DNA of 64,000 nucleotides from JAKRSE01 sp943369295 (lineage in GTDB: Bacteria > Armatimonadota > Fimbriimonadia > Fimbriimonadales > Fimbriimonadaceae). The notes under the pieces are model-generated. The model saw nothing but the letters and a program-made list of their open reading frames with translations, was not told the origin of the DNA and did not search any database. The stretch spans positions 496,001-560,000 of the forward strand of contig CALRMU020000002.1 in assembly GCA_943369295.1 (NCBI GenBank). The letters are read 5' to 3'. Position 1 is the first letter of the stretch; each line of letters begins with the position of its first letter. Positions 35,430 through 43,547 of this stretch are shown piece by piece. The position numbers and the translations under genes are program-made.

Positions 35430-36347
35430 ATGAAAAGGGCATTCACTCTCATTGAGCTTCTGGTCGTGATTGCGATCATTGCCATCCTGGCCGCTATTTT
35501 GTTCCCCGTTTTCGCCCAAGCTAAGGAGGCTGCCAAGCGCACCGCCGCCCTCAGCCAGGCCAAGCAGGCAGGAACCGCAATTCTCATTTACCAGGCTGAT
35601 TACGACGATCAGTACCCTGGTGGATTGGTTCCCAACGCTACAACTGTTGCTGAAGACTATCGCCTCGGCGACTTCACTCCCCAGACTCCTCAGGGATGGA
35701 GACTTCCTGCTGATCCTGTCGCACAGGAAGAGCATGGTCACATCTGGGTCAACGCAACCGAACCTTATCGAAAGAATTACGACATGATGAATCCCGGTGG
35801 AATGAACACCGTGAACATCAGCGGTTGGGATTACAACAACGTTGCCCGAGCACCCAAGGGTGTCAACTTCTCCTACAACGGTCTTCTTCAGTACATGAGC
35901 CAGACCGAAGTTGTTGAGCAGAGCAAACTGACCCTGATCTGGCAGGGATTCGGCAACACCACCAATCGTGGCGCTGCTTTCCTTAGCCCAAGGCTCAACT
36001 GTAACGATCCTGCCGGCGGACCCTGCCGCTACAATCCAAGCGGACGTCCTCAGACGAATGCTACTGGCAACCCTCAGATCTTCGGCTTCAACTTCAACAC
36101 AGACTACACAGTCTATGGAAGCGGCCAGATTCACGTCTTTGCTGATTCTTCAGCCAAGCTGGTGAACTACGGTCAGGGCAACAGGGCTTCATTCCCCGCT
36201 TCTACCAACTCTCAGGTTGTGTGGCAGTTCCTTGACACCAACGGCAGAATCCCCTCATCTCCCGGTGCCTTTTTCCGAGGCATGGGTGGTCTGAGAGGAG
36301 CCAACTATGCGGCTGCCTTCTGCCCCGACAACTCCTTCGCCAACTAA
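35430..36347 (+). CDS. Prepilin-like protein, second copy
   Basis: 305 residues if started at MKRAFTLIELL. An in-frame ATG at 35400 would give a longer leader. The N-terminal helix FTLIELLVVIAIIAILAAIL is identical to that of the 6195-6965 protein, including the FPVFAQAKEAAKR continuation. The residue before the cleavage site is Ala rather than the usual Gly, which prepilin peptidase tolerates poorly. The C-terminal region has IHVFADSSAKLV, a degenerate H-X9-DG-like segment. Two TAAAATTT motifs (35316 and 35363) upstream could supply -10 boxes. A lipoprotein gene starts right after its TAA. Confidence 0.9.
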   Translation: MKRAFTLIELLVVIAIIAILAAILFPVFAQAKEAAKRTAALSQAKQAGTAILIYQADYDDQYPGGLVPNATTVAEDYRLGDFTPQTPQGWRLPADPVAQEEHGHIWVNATEPYRKNYDMMNPGGMNTVNISGWDYNNVARAPKGVNFSYNGLLQYMSQTEVVEQSKLTLIWQGFGNTTNRGAAFLSPRLNCNDPAGGPCRYNPSGRPQTNATGNPQIFGFNFNTDYTVYGSGQIHVFADSSAKLVNYGQGNRASFPASTNSQVVWQFLDTNGRIPSSPGAFFRGMGGLRGANYAAAFCPDNSFAN

Positions 36348-36590
36348 ATGAAGATCACGACTCTGATTGCAGGAACGGCCTTGTTTGGTTCGGTGTTTTT
36401 GGCCGGCTGCGCGGCGAAGGTGGAAGAAACTCCGCCTCCTCCCGCACCAGATCCTGCCACTGCTGCTCAGACTCAAGCTGACAGCCAGGTGGGTGGTGAT
36501 TTCGCAGCTGGTCAAGCTAACAACCCGGTCAACGATTCCTCGAATGTCGGTCTTGAAGAAGTTCAGGCCGGACAAGCCGGAACCCGCTAG
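36348..36590 (+). CDS. Small putative lipoprotein downstream of prepilin gene
   Basis: 80 residues. MKITTLIAGTALFGSVFLAGCAA is a lipoprotein signal with lipobox LAGC. The mature chain of about 58 residues is Pro/Ala/Gln/Gly-rich and probably unstructured. The ATG touches the prepilin stop codon, so translation is coupled, and the two products may act in the same envelope structure. A strong terminator follows at 36611. Confidence 0.85.
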   Translation: MKITTLIAGTALFGSVFLAGCAAKVEETPPPPAPDPATAAQTQADSQVGGDFAAGQANNPVNDSSNVGLEEVQAGQAGTR

Positions 36591-36610
36591 TCGGCAGCTG
36601 ATCTGGATTA

Positions 36611-36644
36611 AGTCTCCTTCTCGAATGCGAGAGGGAGACTTTTT
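36611..36644 (+). terminator. Terminator of prepilin-lipoprotein operon
   Basis: Thirteen-base arms (36611-36623 and 36628-36640) with one or two mismatches, AATG loop and a T run at 36640-36644. Confidence 0.92.
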
Positions 36645-36697
36645 CTGCTTTTGGTCTACACCTCCTTGGCAACTGCAATAGAATTTAAACAACGAAG

Positions 36698-37090
36698 ATG
36701 GCCAAAACAAAAACCTGGCAGGAGAAGATGAATCACCCGGCAGCACCAGAGGTGAAGCCCCTTGAGAAGGGTTTTGCAGGGTTTGAGCCCGGATCGGTGA
36801 TGCTTATCCCAACACCTCGCTTGATCGAGGCTTTTCTGATGACCCTGAAGCCTGGCGAAACCGCCTCGGTCATTAAGATGAGAGAATCTCTGGCGAAAGA
36901 GCATGGCGCGGATTTCACTTGCCCTCTCACGACAGGGATCTTTCTGCGAACAGTCAGCGAGGCCAGTCTAGATTCAGAAGCCTCTGTTGATGCCCCTTTT
37001 TGGCGACTAGTTGAACCTAAAAGCCCCCTTGCGAAAAAGCTCTCTTGTGGGCCAGATTGGATTGCGGCTCAGAGGGCTGCCGAAGCTTGA
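36698..37090 (+). CDS. Conserved hypothetical protein
   Basis: 130 residues, soluble. The order of segments KTWQEKM, GFAGFEPGSVMLIPTPRLIE, the helix before LAKEHGADFTCPLTTGIFL, and FWRLVEPKSPLAKKLSCGP is one I recall from a conserved bacterial family without known function. The CPLTTG segment with its conserved Cys is the most striking part. No signal peptide or membrane helix. The next gene (hemW) begins at a TTG that overlaps this gene's TGA, so the two are probably translated together. Confidence 0.75.
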   Translation: MAKTKTWQEKMNHPAAPEVKPLEKGFAGFEPGSVMLIPTPRLIEAFLMTLKPGETASVIKMRESLAKEHGADFTCPLTTGIFLRTVSEASLDSEASVDAPFWRLVEPKSPLAKKLSCGPDWIAAQRAAEA

Positions 37091-38238
37091 AAAACGCCTG
37101 GCATCCGGGCTGGATTCAGCCAGTTGAGCCAATCGCGGTTTATCTTCACACGCCTTTTTGTCCTTCTAAGTGCGGCTACTGCGACTTTAACAGCTTTGCC
37201 ATGGAAGGCGACATCATGGCCGAAACGACAGCGGCCACGATTGCAGAGATTAAGCGCTCTCCGTGGAGAGGAGTTCCGGCCAAAACCATCTTCATTGGAG
37301 GAGGCACCCCCACTCACCTTCCGGTCGAACAGCTGCTCGCCCTTTTGGAAGCCTTGGTAGAAGCGCATCCCCCGATTGAGGGATGCGAGATTACCAGCGA
37401 AGCCAACCCCGGCACAGTGGATGCCAGCAAGTTCGGAGCCATGAAGCAGGGGGGCTTTAACCGCGTCTCAATGGGAGCTCAGAGCTTTCATGCCGGAGAC
37501 CTGATGAGGCTGGGAAGAATTCATCAAGCCGACGAAACTGCGGCGGCGGTGGTCGCGGCCCGGCAGGCAGGCTTTGATAGGCTGAATCTCGACCTCATGT
37601 TTGCCCTGCCCGGACAGAGCAGAAAAGCATGGGAATGGAATCTCGAGACTGCTTTGGGCTTGAAGCCAGACCATTTAAGCCTCTATTGCCTGACCATCGA
37701 GCCCAACACGCGCTTTCATCGCCACCATTCACGAGGAATGCTGGACCTTCCTGAAGATGACGTCCAGACCGCTATGTACGAGCAGGCGATTGAGAAGACG
37801 GCCGCGGCAGGCATGCATCAGTACGAGATCAGCAATTTTGCCAAGCCAGGTCAGGAATGCCGCCACAACATCGCCTATTGGGAATGTGAAGATTACGCCA
37901 GCTACGGCCCCGGCGCAGTCGGCTGCATGACTCATGAAAATGGTCGGGTTCGCTACACCAATTTCAAGCATCCTCGCGGCTACTGCGATAGGGTCTCGGA
38001 AGGCAGCGGGCTCTGGTGTGAAATCGACTGGCTGACTCCGGACAACATCCGAACTGAGAAGATCATGATGGGGCTGCGGTTGAACTCTGGACTTCGGACC
38101 GAGGGGCTTGCTTTGGATGAGTCCGTTCTTCTTGAATTGGATGGTCGGGGCTGGATTGACCGGTCGTCTGGGTTCATCAAGCTCACACCGCAGGGCCGAC
38201 ACTTCTGCAGCGAGGCGGCCCTGCTTCTGATGGATTAG
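37087..38238 (+). CDS. hemW: HemW-type radical SAM protein
   Basis: 383 residues from a TTG that overlaps the preceding stop (TTGA). The radical SAM cluster ligands are C25, C29 and C32 in CPSKCGYCDF, followed by FIGGGTPT, NPGTVD and SMGAQSFHAGDLMRLGR. YEISNFAKPGQECRHN is typical of HemW rather than true HemN. HemW is now regarded as a haem chaperone, often misannotated as coproporphyrinogen oxidase. No ATG exists before the conserved YLHTPFC, so a TTG start is reasonable. Confidence 0.9.
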   Translation: MKNAWHPGWIQPVEPIAVYLHTPFCPSKCGYCDFNSFAMEGDIMAETTAATIAEIKRSPWRGVPAKTIFIGGGTPTHLPVEQLLALLEALVEAHPPIEGCEITSEANPGTVDASKFGAMKQGGFNRVSMGAQSFHAGDLMRLGRIHQADETAAAVVAARQAGFDRLNLDLMFALPGQSRKAWEWNLETALGLKPDHLSLYCLTIEPNTRFHRHHSRGMLDLPEDDVQTAMYEQAIEKTAAAGMHQYEISNFAKPGQECRHNIAYWECEDYASYGPGAVGCMTHENGRVRYTNFKHPRGYCDRVSEGSGLWCEIDWLTPDNIRTEKIMMGLRLNSGLRTEGLALDESVLLELDGRGWIDRSSGFIKLTPQGRHFCSEAALLLMD

Positions 38239-38241
38239 CCC

Positions 38242-39339
38242 TCAGCCCAGCTCTACTGGTGGAGCACCCTCGACCCCAATGGCAAAGATGTTGTCATCTT
38301 TGTTCACTCCCTCAATCACCGCCTCACCTCCGACCGCAAGGGTCGAACCCTGCCAGCGAGGCGAGGAAGTCTCCCGCCAATAGATCCGAACCGGATCCTG
38401 CCGAGGAGTCCAGCGAATGGTGGTCGAATGGCTTTGATCCAGAACCAGCTCGGGCGACTCAGGAGCCTTGCCTGCCTGACACAGAGTCGCCAAGGCAAGC
38501 AGATTCACCCGCGCTGTTCCTGCAACATAGTGCGGGTCGACAAACTCAGGAAGGTCGAAGGCTGTGTGTTGGCGGCGATACTCCTCGACCACTTCGGTGA
38601 ACCTGATGGCTGGGTAGCCATGGAGCTGAAAGGGAGTGTGGTCTCCGCCTCGGCCGAAACGATCGTGGCGGAGAATCAGTTCGACCCCAAAGTCGGGCAG
38701 ATTGTGCTCTGCCAGCCATGCCGTCCATAGAGCGAGATCGCGGCTTGGCCCTGGGGCGCTGAAGCATCGAATCTTGCCCGCTTCGTGCCGACCTTCCTCG
38801 CAGGAAGTGTTGCCGACCATATCGCTGGTCAAAACGGCGAGAAGCTTTATTCCTTCGGCGTGAAAGACAGCCGATAGGTGCTTGGCACCCAGCAGACCCT
38901 GCTCTTCTGCCGTGAAGACGGCGAAGTAGATCGTCCTTCTTCGATTTGGAATGGTGGCAAGAATTCGAGCACATTCCAGCAGCACGGCGATGCCCGAACC
39001 GTTGTCGTTTGCACCTGGTGCACGTGGGTTGGCTTCCTGATCTCTCAGGTTCAAGCTGTCCAGGTGGGAACCAATAAGGAGAGCTGGCTCATCTGTCTCC
39101 CCCTGCAAAGTCGCCAAGAGTTGGATCGAATCTGTCGGCTCGGGAACACGCTTGCCGACAGGAAGAGGCGTGTGGCGCCGCTCCACCTTCATGCCAGGAA
39201 TGGCCAAAAGCTGAGCCTCCATCCATTCCACTGCCCGAGGGTAATCCTCGGAAAGGGTGTTCCGAGTGTGGAAGGAGGCAAGGTGTTTGATCACCTGCAT
39301 GATTCGCTGAGGGTCAACTTGATCGGTAAGGTGCTGCAT
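38242..39339 (-). CDS. M28-family metallopeptidase
   Basis: 365 residues. Zinc ligands and catalytic residues appear in the M28 order: GSHLDSLN, GANDNGSG, FTAEEQGLLG, LTSDMVGN and GGDHTPF. The last 80 residues look like a small beta-sandwich (fibronectin-like) with TTIRWTPRQDPVRIYW. No signal peptide is visible, so it may act inside the cell on peptides. A strong GAGGA ribosome-binding site precedes the ATG, which touches the stop of the upstream dehydrogenase gene, so the two form an operon. Confidence 0.92.
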   Translation of the reverse strand: MQHLTDQVDPQRIMQVIKHLASFHTRNTLSEDYPRAVEWMEAQLLAIPGMKVERRHTPLPVGKRVPEPTDSIQLLATLQGETDEPALLIGSHLDSLNLRDQEANPRAPGANDNGSGIAVLLECARILATIPNRRRTIYFAVFTAEEQGLLGAKHLSAVFHAEGIKLLAVLTSDMVGNTSCEEGRHEAGKIRCFSAPGPSRDLALWTAWLAEHNLPDFGVELILRHDRFGRGGDHTPFQLHGYPAIRFTEVVEEYRRQHTAFDLPEFVDPHYVAGTARVNLLALATLCQAGKAPESPELVLDQSHSTTIRWTPRQDPVRIYWRETSSPRWQGSTLAVGGEAVIEGVNKDDNIFAIGVEGAPPVELG

Positions 39340-40299
39340 TTAATTCTCCTCGTGGACTCCGTGGAGTCGGGCTGTCATTCGTTCTTCGGCGAGAGCAGGA
39401 ATCGGTCCGAGCTTATGGCCTCCGAACCCCTGCCGCATAAGGGCGATAGCCTTCGCCCAAGCTAAGGACTGGTCGCGCGAAGCAAAAAGCTGGATGACTG
39501 ACTGGGTGATGACGGGGGTCGGAACCTCCATGCGGATAGCATCCTGCACCAGCCAATTCACCTCTCCCGTGTCTTCAATCCAGCTCGGGGTTTCATCCAG
39601 CCTGCCTTCAGAAGACATGGATTCGGCCAAAAGGTCAACCAGCCAGGAACGTATGACCGAGCCGTGCCGCCAGCATTCGAGGGTCTCTGAAATGTTGGGG
39701 TTCAAGTGGCTGGCTTCCATAAGGGCCAGACCTTCTCCAATTGCCTGCATCATGCCGAACTCGATTCCGTTATGAACCAGCTTCACAAAGTGTCCGCATC
39801 CTGGACCCCCGGCATGGACAACACCGCCCTCCACGGCAAGATCTTTGAGAATCGGTTCGATCTTTTGAAAAACAACAGGAGAGCAGCCTGCCATAAAGCA
39901 GGCTCCTGTCAAAGCGCCCTGAACTCCCCCGCTCGTGCCGAGGTCAACAAACTCGAAGCCACTTTCGGCGCACCACTTGTGGCGAACCAAAGAATCTCCC
40001 CAGTAGGAATTCCCTCCGTCGACCAGGATGTCGCCAGGCGACAGATTGGGGGCGAGGCCTTCCATGACTTCATCGACCGTCTTCCCGGCGTGAACGTAGA
40101 GAAAGATCACTCGAGGAGTCTTGATAAGTCCGGGCAGTTCGGCCAGGGTAGGGGCAGAAGATAATCCGGCAGACAAAAGCTCTTCACCCGCTCCGGCCAC
40201 ATCGAATCCGGCTGTCTTCCACCCTTTGGCCATCGCCTGAGAGGCCAAGCCACCGCCGATCCTTCCGAGCCCGACGACTCCCCAATCCGCCAATTCCAT
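39340..40299 (-). CDS. gnd: 6-phosphogluconate dehydrogenase, decarboxylating (short NAD-type)
   Basis: 319 residues, the short class that lacks the long C-terminal extension of E. coli Gnd. It makes ribulose 5-phosphate in the pentose phosphate route. GVVGLGRIGGGLA is the dinucleotide-binding loop. DGGNSYW, GTSGGVQGALTGACFMAGC and the catalytic Lys in GHFVKLVHNGIEFGMMQ are all present. TAGACT lies eight bases before the ATG. First gene of a two-gene unit with the M28 peptidase. Confidence 0.93.
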   Translation of the reverse strand: MELADWGVVGLGRIGGGLASQAMAKGWKTAGFDVAGAGEELLSAGLSSAPTLAELPGLIKTPRVIFLYVHAGKTVDEVMEGLAPNLSPGDILVDGGNSYWGDSLVRHKWCAESGFEFVDLGTSGGVQGALTGACFMAGCSPVVFQKIEPILKDLAVEGGVVHAGGPGCGHFVKLVHNGIEFGMMQAIGEGLALMEASHLNPNISETLECWRHGSVIRSWLVDLLAESMSSEGRLDETPSWIEDTGEVNWLVQDAIRMEVPTPVITQSVIQLFASRDQSLAWAKAIALMRQGFGGHKLGPIPALAEERMTARLHGVHEEN

Positions 40300-40307
40300 A
40301 TAGAAGG

Positions 40308-40313
40308 AGTCTA
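40308..40313 (-). promoter_or_regulatory. -10 hexamer TAGACT before gnd
   Basis: Minus-strand TAGACT, eight bases from the ATG at 40299; no Shine-Dalgarno sequence. Confidence 0.5.
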
Positions 40314-40400
40314 TCGCTCTTTAGCTTCAAATGGCTGGATGCTGATCAAGATTGCCAAACAGCGGCTTGTTTCGACACTGGTTAAGCCAAAATCCTAACA

Positions 40401-41285
40401 ATGCTCAAGCGCGCCGGATTCCTCCTTCTCGCCCTCATGGTTTCAGCTTTTCTGGCCGGGTGCGGTGGTGCAGGCGGCTTGATCTCTGCCATCACAAGAA
40501 GCAAGCCAGAACTTCTCTCTTGGGTGATGGCTGGGTTCAATTCTCATTCTGCCAATGCAGGGATCGAAAGCTTTATTGGCCGGTTTGGTGGGCGCACGCG
40601 GCTTGGCGCGACAAGGGAAGCTGGCACCCCCTACTTCGATCAGTTTCTTGGTGTCTGGGTGGTGGACAGTTCAACTGTAGACAGCTACACGGCCACCTAT
40701 TCCTTGGACGAGGCAGGCACTCAGCCAGCCGGTTCATCGGTCAGCACCTGGGTCACTACAGAATCTGGCACCAGCGGCACAACCAAGGTTAGGATCACGG
40801 CCGGACCCAACGAAGGCTACACCCTAGAATCCGCCTACACGATGGATGATCTGCTGGGCACTGGCTCATATAGCAGCAGCAGCTTCAGCCCCCTTTACGG
40901 CACGAGCCAGGATGAAGGTGAGTGGCTGGCTGATGGATCGGGGAGCTATCTTTCTCGCTGGACCGCAGGTTCAGAGTTTCGCGAGTATCAAGGATCATGG
41001 AAAGGCGATGGATCATGGACCAGCCGCAGCACATCGAGCGATGGCTACACCATGACCTTGAACGGCATTGCCGATGGAAGTGGTACAGGTTCCATCACTG
41101 GGCCAGATCCTCTCCTGCCTGCGACAGCGGTCTGGAATACCAAGGGGGCTGGCACCATCACTTGGGCCGATGGATCAACTTCTGAGATCAATTGGTTCGG
41201 CCTTGGCGGAGTCAGCGGTGGCAGCGCAGGCAATCCAGGTGACGGAGACACTGGCGACGGAGACGCGGGCGGCGGGGCAGAATAA
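40401..41285 (+). CDS. Ser/Gly/Thr-rich putative lipoprotein
   Basis: 294 residues. MLKRAGFLLLALMVSAFLAGCGG is a lipoprotein signal with lipobox LAGC. The mature part is rich in Ser, Thr, Gly and Trp, with beta-strand segments that repeat a DGSGSYLSRW / GDGSWTSRS / DGYTMTLNG pattern, suggesting a beta-sheet surface protein. The tail is an Asp/Gly-rich run, possibly calcium-binding or simply flexible. Function unknown. A hairpin follows four bases after the stop. Confidence 0.82.
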   Translation: MLKRAGFLLLALMVSAFLAGCGGAGGLISAITRSKPELLSWVMAGFNSHSANAGIESFIGRFGGRTRLGATREAGTPYFDQFLGVWVVDSSTVDSYTATYSLDEAGTQPAGSSVSTWVTTESGTSGTTKVRITAGPNEGYTLESAYTMDDLLGTGSYSSSSFSPLYGTSQDEGEWLADGSGSYLSRWTAGSEFREYQGSWKGDGSWTSRSTSSDGYTMTLNGIADGSGTGSITGPDPLLPATAVWNTKGAGTITWADGSTSEINWFGLGGVSGGSAGNPGDGDTGDGDAGGGAE

Positions 41286-41288
41286 AGA

Positions 41289-41308
41289 CCGTCCCGAAAC
41301 TGGGACGG
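41289..41308. terminator. Hairpin after lipoprotein gene
   Basis: Seven-base arms CCGTCCC and GGGACGG with a six-base loop. A T-rich tail exists only on the minus strand. A second dyad, GAGTCTGCC-A-GGCAGACTC, lies at 41380-41398. Confidence 0.55.
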
Positions 41309-41432
41309 CCTGAGAGCCCATTTGAGATCGAAGCCAAAAGCGGCTCCGTTTCAGGTTTTAGCAGACTTGATGCCATGCCGAGTCTGCCAGGCAGACTCCA
41401 GCAGAAATGCCTGGCAAGTTCGACCGCTTAGG

Positions 41433-41564
41433 TTAAAATTCGCTTTCGTCGAACTGGGCCTCAAGATCAAGACGATCAAGCTCATCCTGCTGAGAGGAGA
41501 TGAGCAAAGCCATGATGCCAGTGATGCCAAGCACGAAGGTCAGAAAGATCAGAAGCTTTTTCAT
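41433..41564 (-). CDS. 43-residue single-pass membrane microprotein
   Basis: A small frame starting MKKLLIFLTFVLGITGIMAL. The first 24 residues form a Lys-led hydrophobic helix. The remaining 20 are acidic and charged (QQDELDRLDLEAQFDESEF). Codon use is normal for the genome and the stop is followed by intergenic sequence. It lies 44 bases after the Ser/Thr kinase gene on the same strand, so it may be cotranscribed. AAAGAG two bases before the ATG is a weak ribosome site. No known family is recognised. Confidence 0.6.
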   Translation of the reverse strand: MKKLLIFLTFVLGITGIMALLISSQQDELDRLDLEAQFDESEF

Positions 41565-41608
41565 GACTCTTTAGTAGGATACAGGATTAGCGGAGTAAGC
41601 GAGGGGCA

Positions 41609-43405
41609 TTATGCTCCGTAGCGGGCTAAAGCTTCCTGAGTCATCTGCTGCAGGGCGGCGCTTCCTGCCGCTACTCCATCAGCCGCCTGGGCTGCTTCTC
41701 GGGCACGGCGAAAGTTTCCTTGGGCTGCCAGCTGCTCTGCGCGGGCCAAAAGTGCAAGGACAGCCGCCTCCCTCGTTCTGGATGATTGGGCAGGGTCTGA
41801 TTCAACTGCCTTTAAAAAACTGACAGAAGAGTCGTTCCACAGTCTGCGTCGCGCATCATCTATGGGCTCCTGACTGGCTTGATAGGCTAAATCTTCGCCA
41901 TTCGAAAACCAATCGAAAGCACTTGGCCCTGTTGGATTGCTGCGAAGTTCTACGGCAGGGGGCTGGGTCTGAGCGACTTCAGGATTCTGTGGCTGCTCGG
42001 GTGTCAGGTCTGGGGGAGCCGCGGCCTGGGTGTCAGCTGAACTTGGACTCGTAAAAGGGACTGGCTGAGAGCCGCTCACCGCCTGCTGTTCGCCCAGCTG
42101 TTTCAAAAACATGATGATCAAGGCCACAGCCGTGATAACCAAGCCAGTCAGCATGACTACCTTAATGAAGGCCCGCACCTTCTCAGGATTGAACTCAATC
42201 AAGGGCCGCTTTGGCGGCGGAGGATAGTAAACAGGGAAGGGCATGCCAGGAACGCCCGGCACAGGAGGCAAGCCTGCCGGACCTGCCTGAGGCTGACCGC
42301 TGTATGGACTGTAGGGCTGACCGATTCCTCCCCCTGCCTGCTGAGGCGGGTAGCCGACTTGAGGCTGGGAATACTGCCCTGCGTAAGGTGAACTGTAAGG
42401 CTGATACGCCCCCTGCTGCTGCTGCGGAGCCTGCCCGTAGCCGCCTTGACCATAGGGTTGATAAGGCTGTGAAAGAACCTGTCCTGGCTGCCATCCACCT
42501 TGGTTCTGAATAGGCGGAGCCTGAATGGGAGGGGCTACACCGAAGACCGAGGGGATCTGGGAAGCCGGATTTGGGTCTGATCCCAGGCTGAGGGTCGCCC
42601 GAGCCAAGGCAGACCTCATTGATTCCGCCGTGGAGAACCTCATGGTCGGAATCTTGTTGAGAGCCTGTTCCACCACCTGCCAAACCGGATAGGGGATTGA
42701 CGAGAGGTACTCCGGCTCCTTGTTCATGATGGCGTAGGTGATGGAAACCACCGAATCGCCCGGAAAAGCTTTTTGGCCAGAAAGAGCTTCGTAAAGAATG
42801 ATGCCGACACTGAAGAGGTCGCTTCGCGCATCAAGCTCTTTGCCCCCAATCTGCTCGGGAGACATGTAGCTTGGGGTGCCAAACACCTGCCCATCCATGG
42901 TGATGTTGGGTTCAAAGGTCAGGCGGGCGATGCCGAAGTCGGTGATTTTCACCGCTCCTCCTTCTAGAAGCTGAATGTTCTCCGGTTTAATGTCGCGGTG
43001 GATGACTCCCTTTGAATGAGCGAAGGCCAGACCCTTTAGAACTTCCTGAGCGATTTCGATGGCACGGGTGGGAGGCAGAAACCCGGATTGGTCCATCTCG
43101 GCCCTTAGAGTTCTGCCATCCAGATACTCCATGGCGATATAGGTTCTGCCTTGATCTTCGCCGACCTCAAAAACAGTGACGATGTTAGGGTGGGTGAGTG
43201 ATCCGGCCGCGCGGGCTTCGCGAAGGAACCTTTTGAGCCTGTCTTCTCTCTGCGATTGAGAGGCGCCAGAAGGCATGGCCAGCTCTTTTACAGCTACCCT
43301 GCGGTTCATCCCAGGATCCCACGCTTCGTAAACGATGTCGTTCGAACGTGCAATCTCCCGGATGATCTGGTACTTGCCCAGCGTAGTGGGAGGGGAAGAG
43401 CTCAT
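41609..43405 (-). CDS. Membrane-anchored Hanks-type Ser/Thr protein kinase
   Basis: 598 residues from the ATG at 43405, which has AGAGG just before it; GATAAT lies about 25 bases upstream. The kinase domain (about 11-275) has the ATP-binding K40, E63, HRDIKPEN (136-143) and DFG (156-158). The nucleotide loop reads IARSNDIVY and has no glycines, unlike the normal GXGXXG. A Gln/Pro/Gly/Tyr-rich linker of about 110 residues follows, then one membrane helix (FIKVVMLTGLVITAVALII) and an extracytoplasmic C-terminus with TPR-like helices. There are no PASTA repeats. The trigger is unknown. Confidence 0.92.
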   Translation of the reverse strand: MSSSPPTTLGKYQIIREIARSNDIVYEAWDPGMNRRVAVKELAMPSGASQSQREDRLKRFLREARAAGSLTHPNIVTVFEVGEDQGRTYIAMEYLDGRTLRAEMDQSGFLPPTRAIEIAQEVLKGLAFAHSKGVIHRDIKPENIQLLEGGAVKITDFGIARLTFEPNITMDGQVFGTPSYMSPEQIGGKELDARSDLFSVGIILYEALSGQKAFPGDSVVSITYAIMNKEPEYLSSIPYPVWQVVEQALNKIPTMRFSTAESMRSALARATLSLGSDPNPASQIPSVFGVAPPIQAPPIQNQGGWQPGQVLSQPYQPYGQGGYGQAPQQQQGAYQPYSSPYAGQYSQPQVGYPPQQAGGGIGQPYSPYSGQPQAGPAGLPPVPGVPGMPFPVYYPPPPKRPLIEFNPEKVRAFIKVVMLTGLVITAVALIIMFLKQLGEQQAVSGSQPVPFTSPSSADTQAAAPPDLTPEQPQNPEVAQTQPPAVELRSNPTGPSAFDWFSNGEDLAYQASQEPIDDARRRLWNDSSVSFLKAVESDPAQSSRTREAAVLALLARAEQLAAQGNFRRAREAAQAADGVAAGSAALQQMTQEALARYGA

Positions 43406-43470
43406 GCCTCTGCGCTTGTCCTTCAGATTATCCAACGTTTGGAGGGCCAAGTGCGTGGCTTGCACAAGAA

Positions 43471-43496
43471 AAGAAGGGCTGAATGCAGCCCTTCTT
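43471..43496 (-). terminator. Terminator between PilP-like gene and kinase gene
   Basis: Eleven-base perfect arms (43471-43481, 43486-43496) with a four-base loop; CTTCTTTTC follows on the minus strand. Confidence 0.85.
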
Positions 43497-43547
43497 AACA
43501 GTTTTTGTTGGATTTTTGACGCTTGAGATGCTTTGACTTAGACGAAG

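Noticed and set aside
35340..36134. 264-residue open frame on the minus strand
   Set aside because: It is fully antisense to the prepilin gene, has no domain, and the opposite strand encodes a clear pilin helix.
37045..37086. Upstream start for hemW
   Set aside because: It would overlap the preceding gene by more than 40 bases; the TTG overlapping its stop fits coupled translation better.
36698..37090. Assignment as an O6-methylguanine methyltransferase
   Set aside because: The protein lacks the PCHR active-site motif; a vague memory of such annotation is not support.
41322..41621. 99-residue rightward frame
   Set aside because: It runs antisense to the 43-residue microprotein and the kinase gene end and has no coding character.
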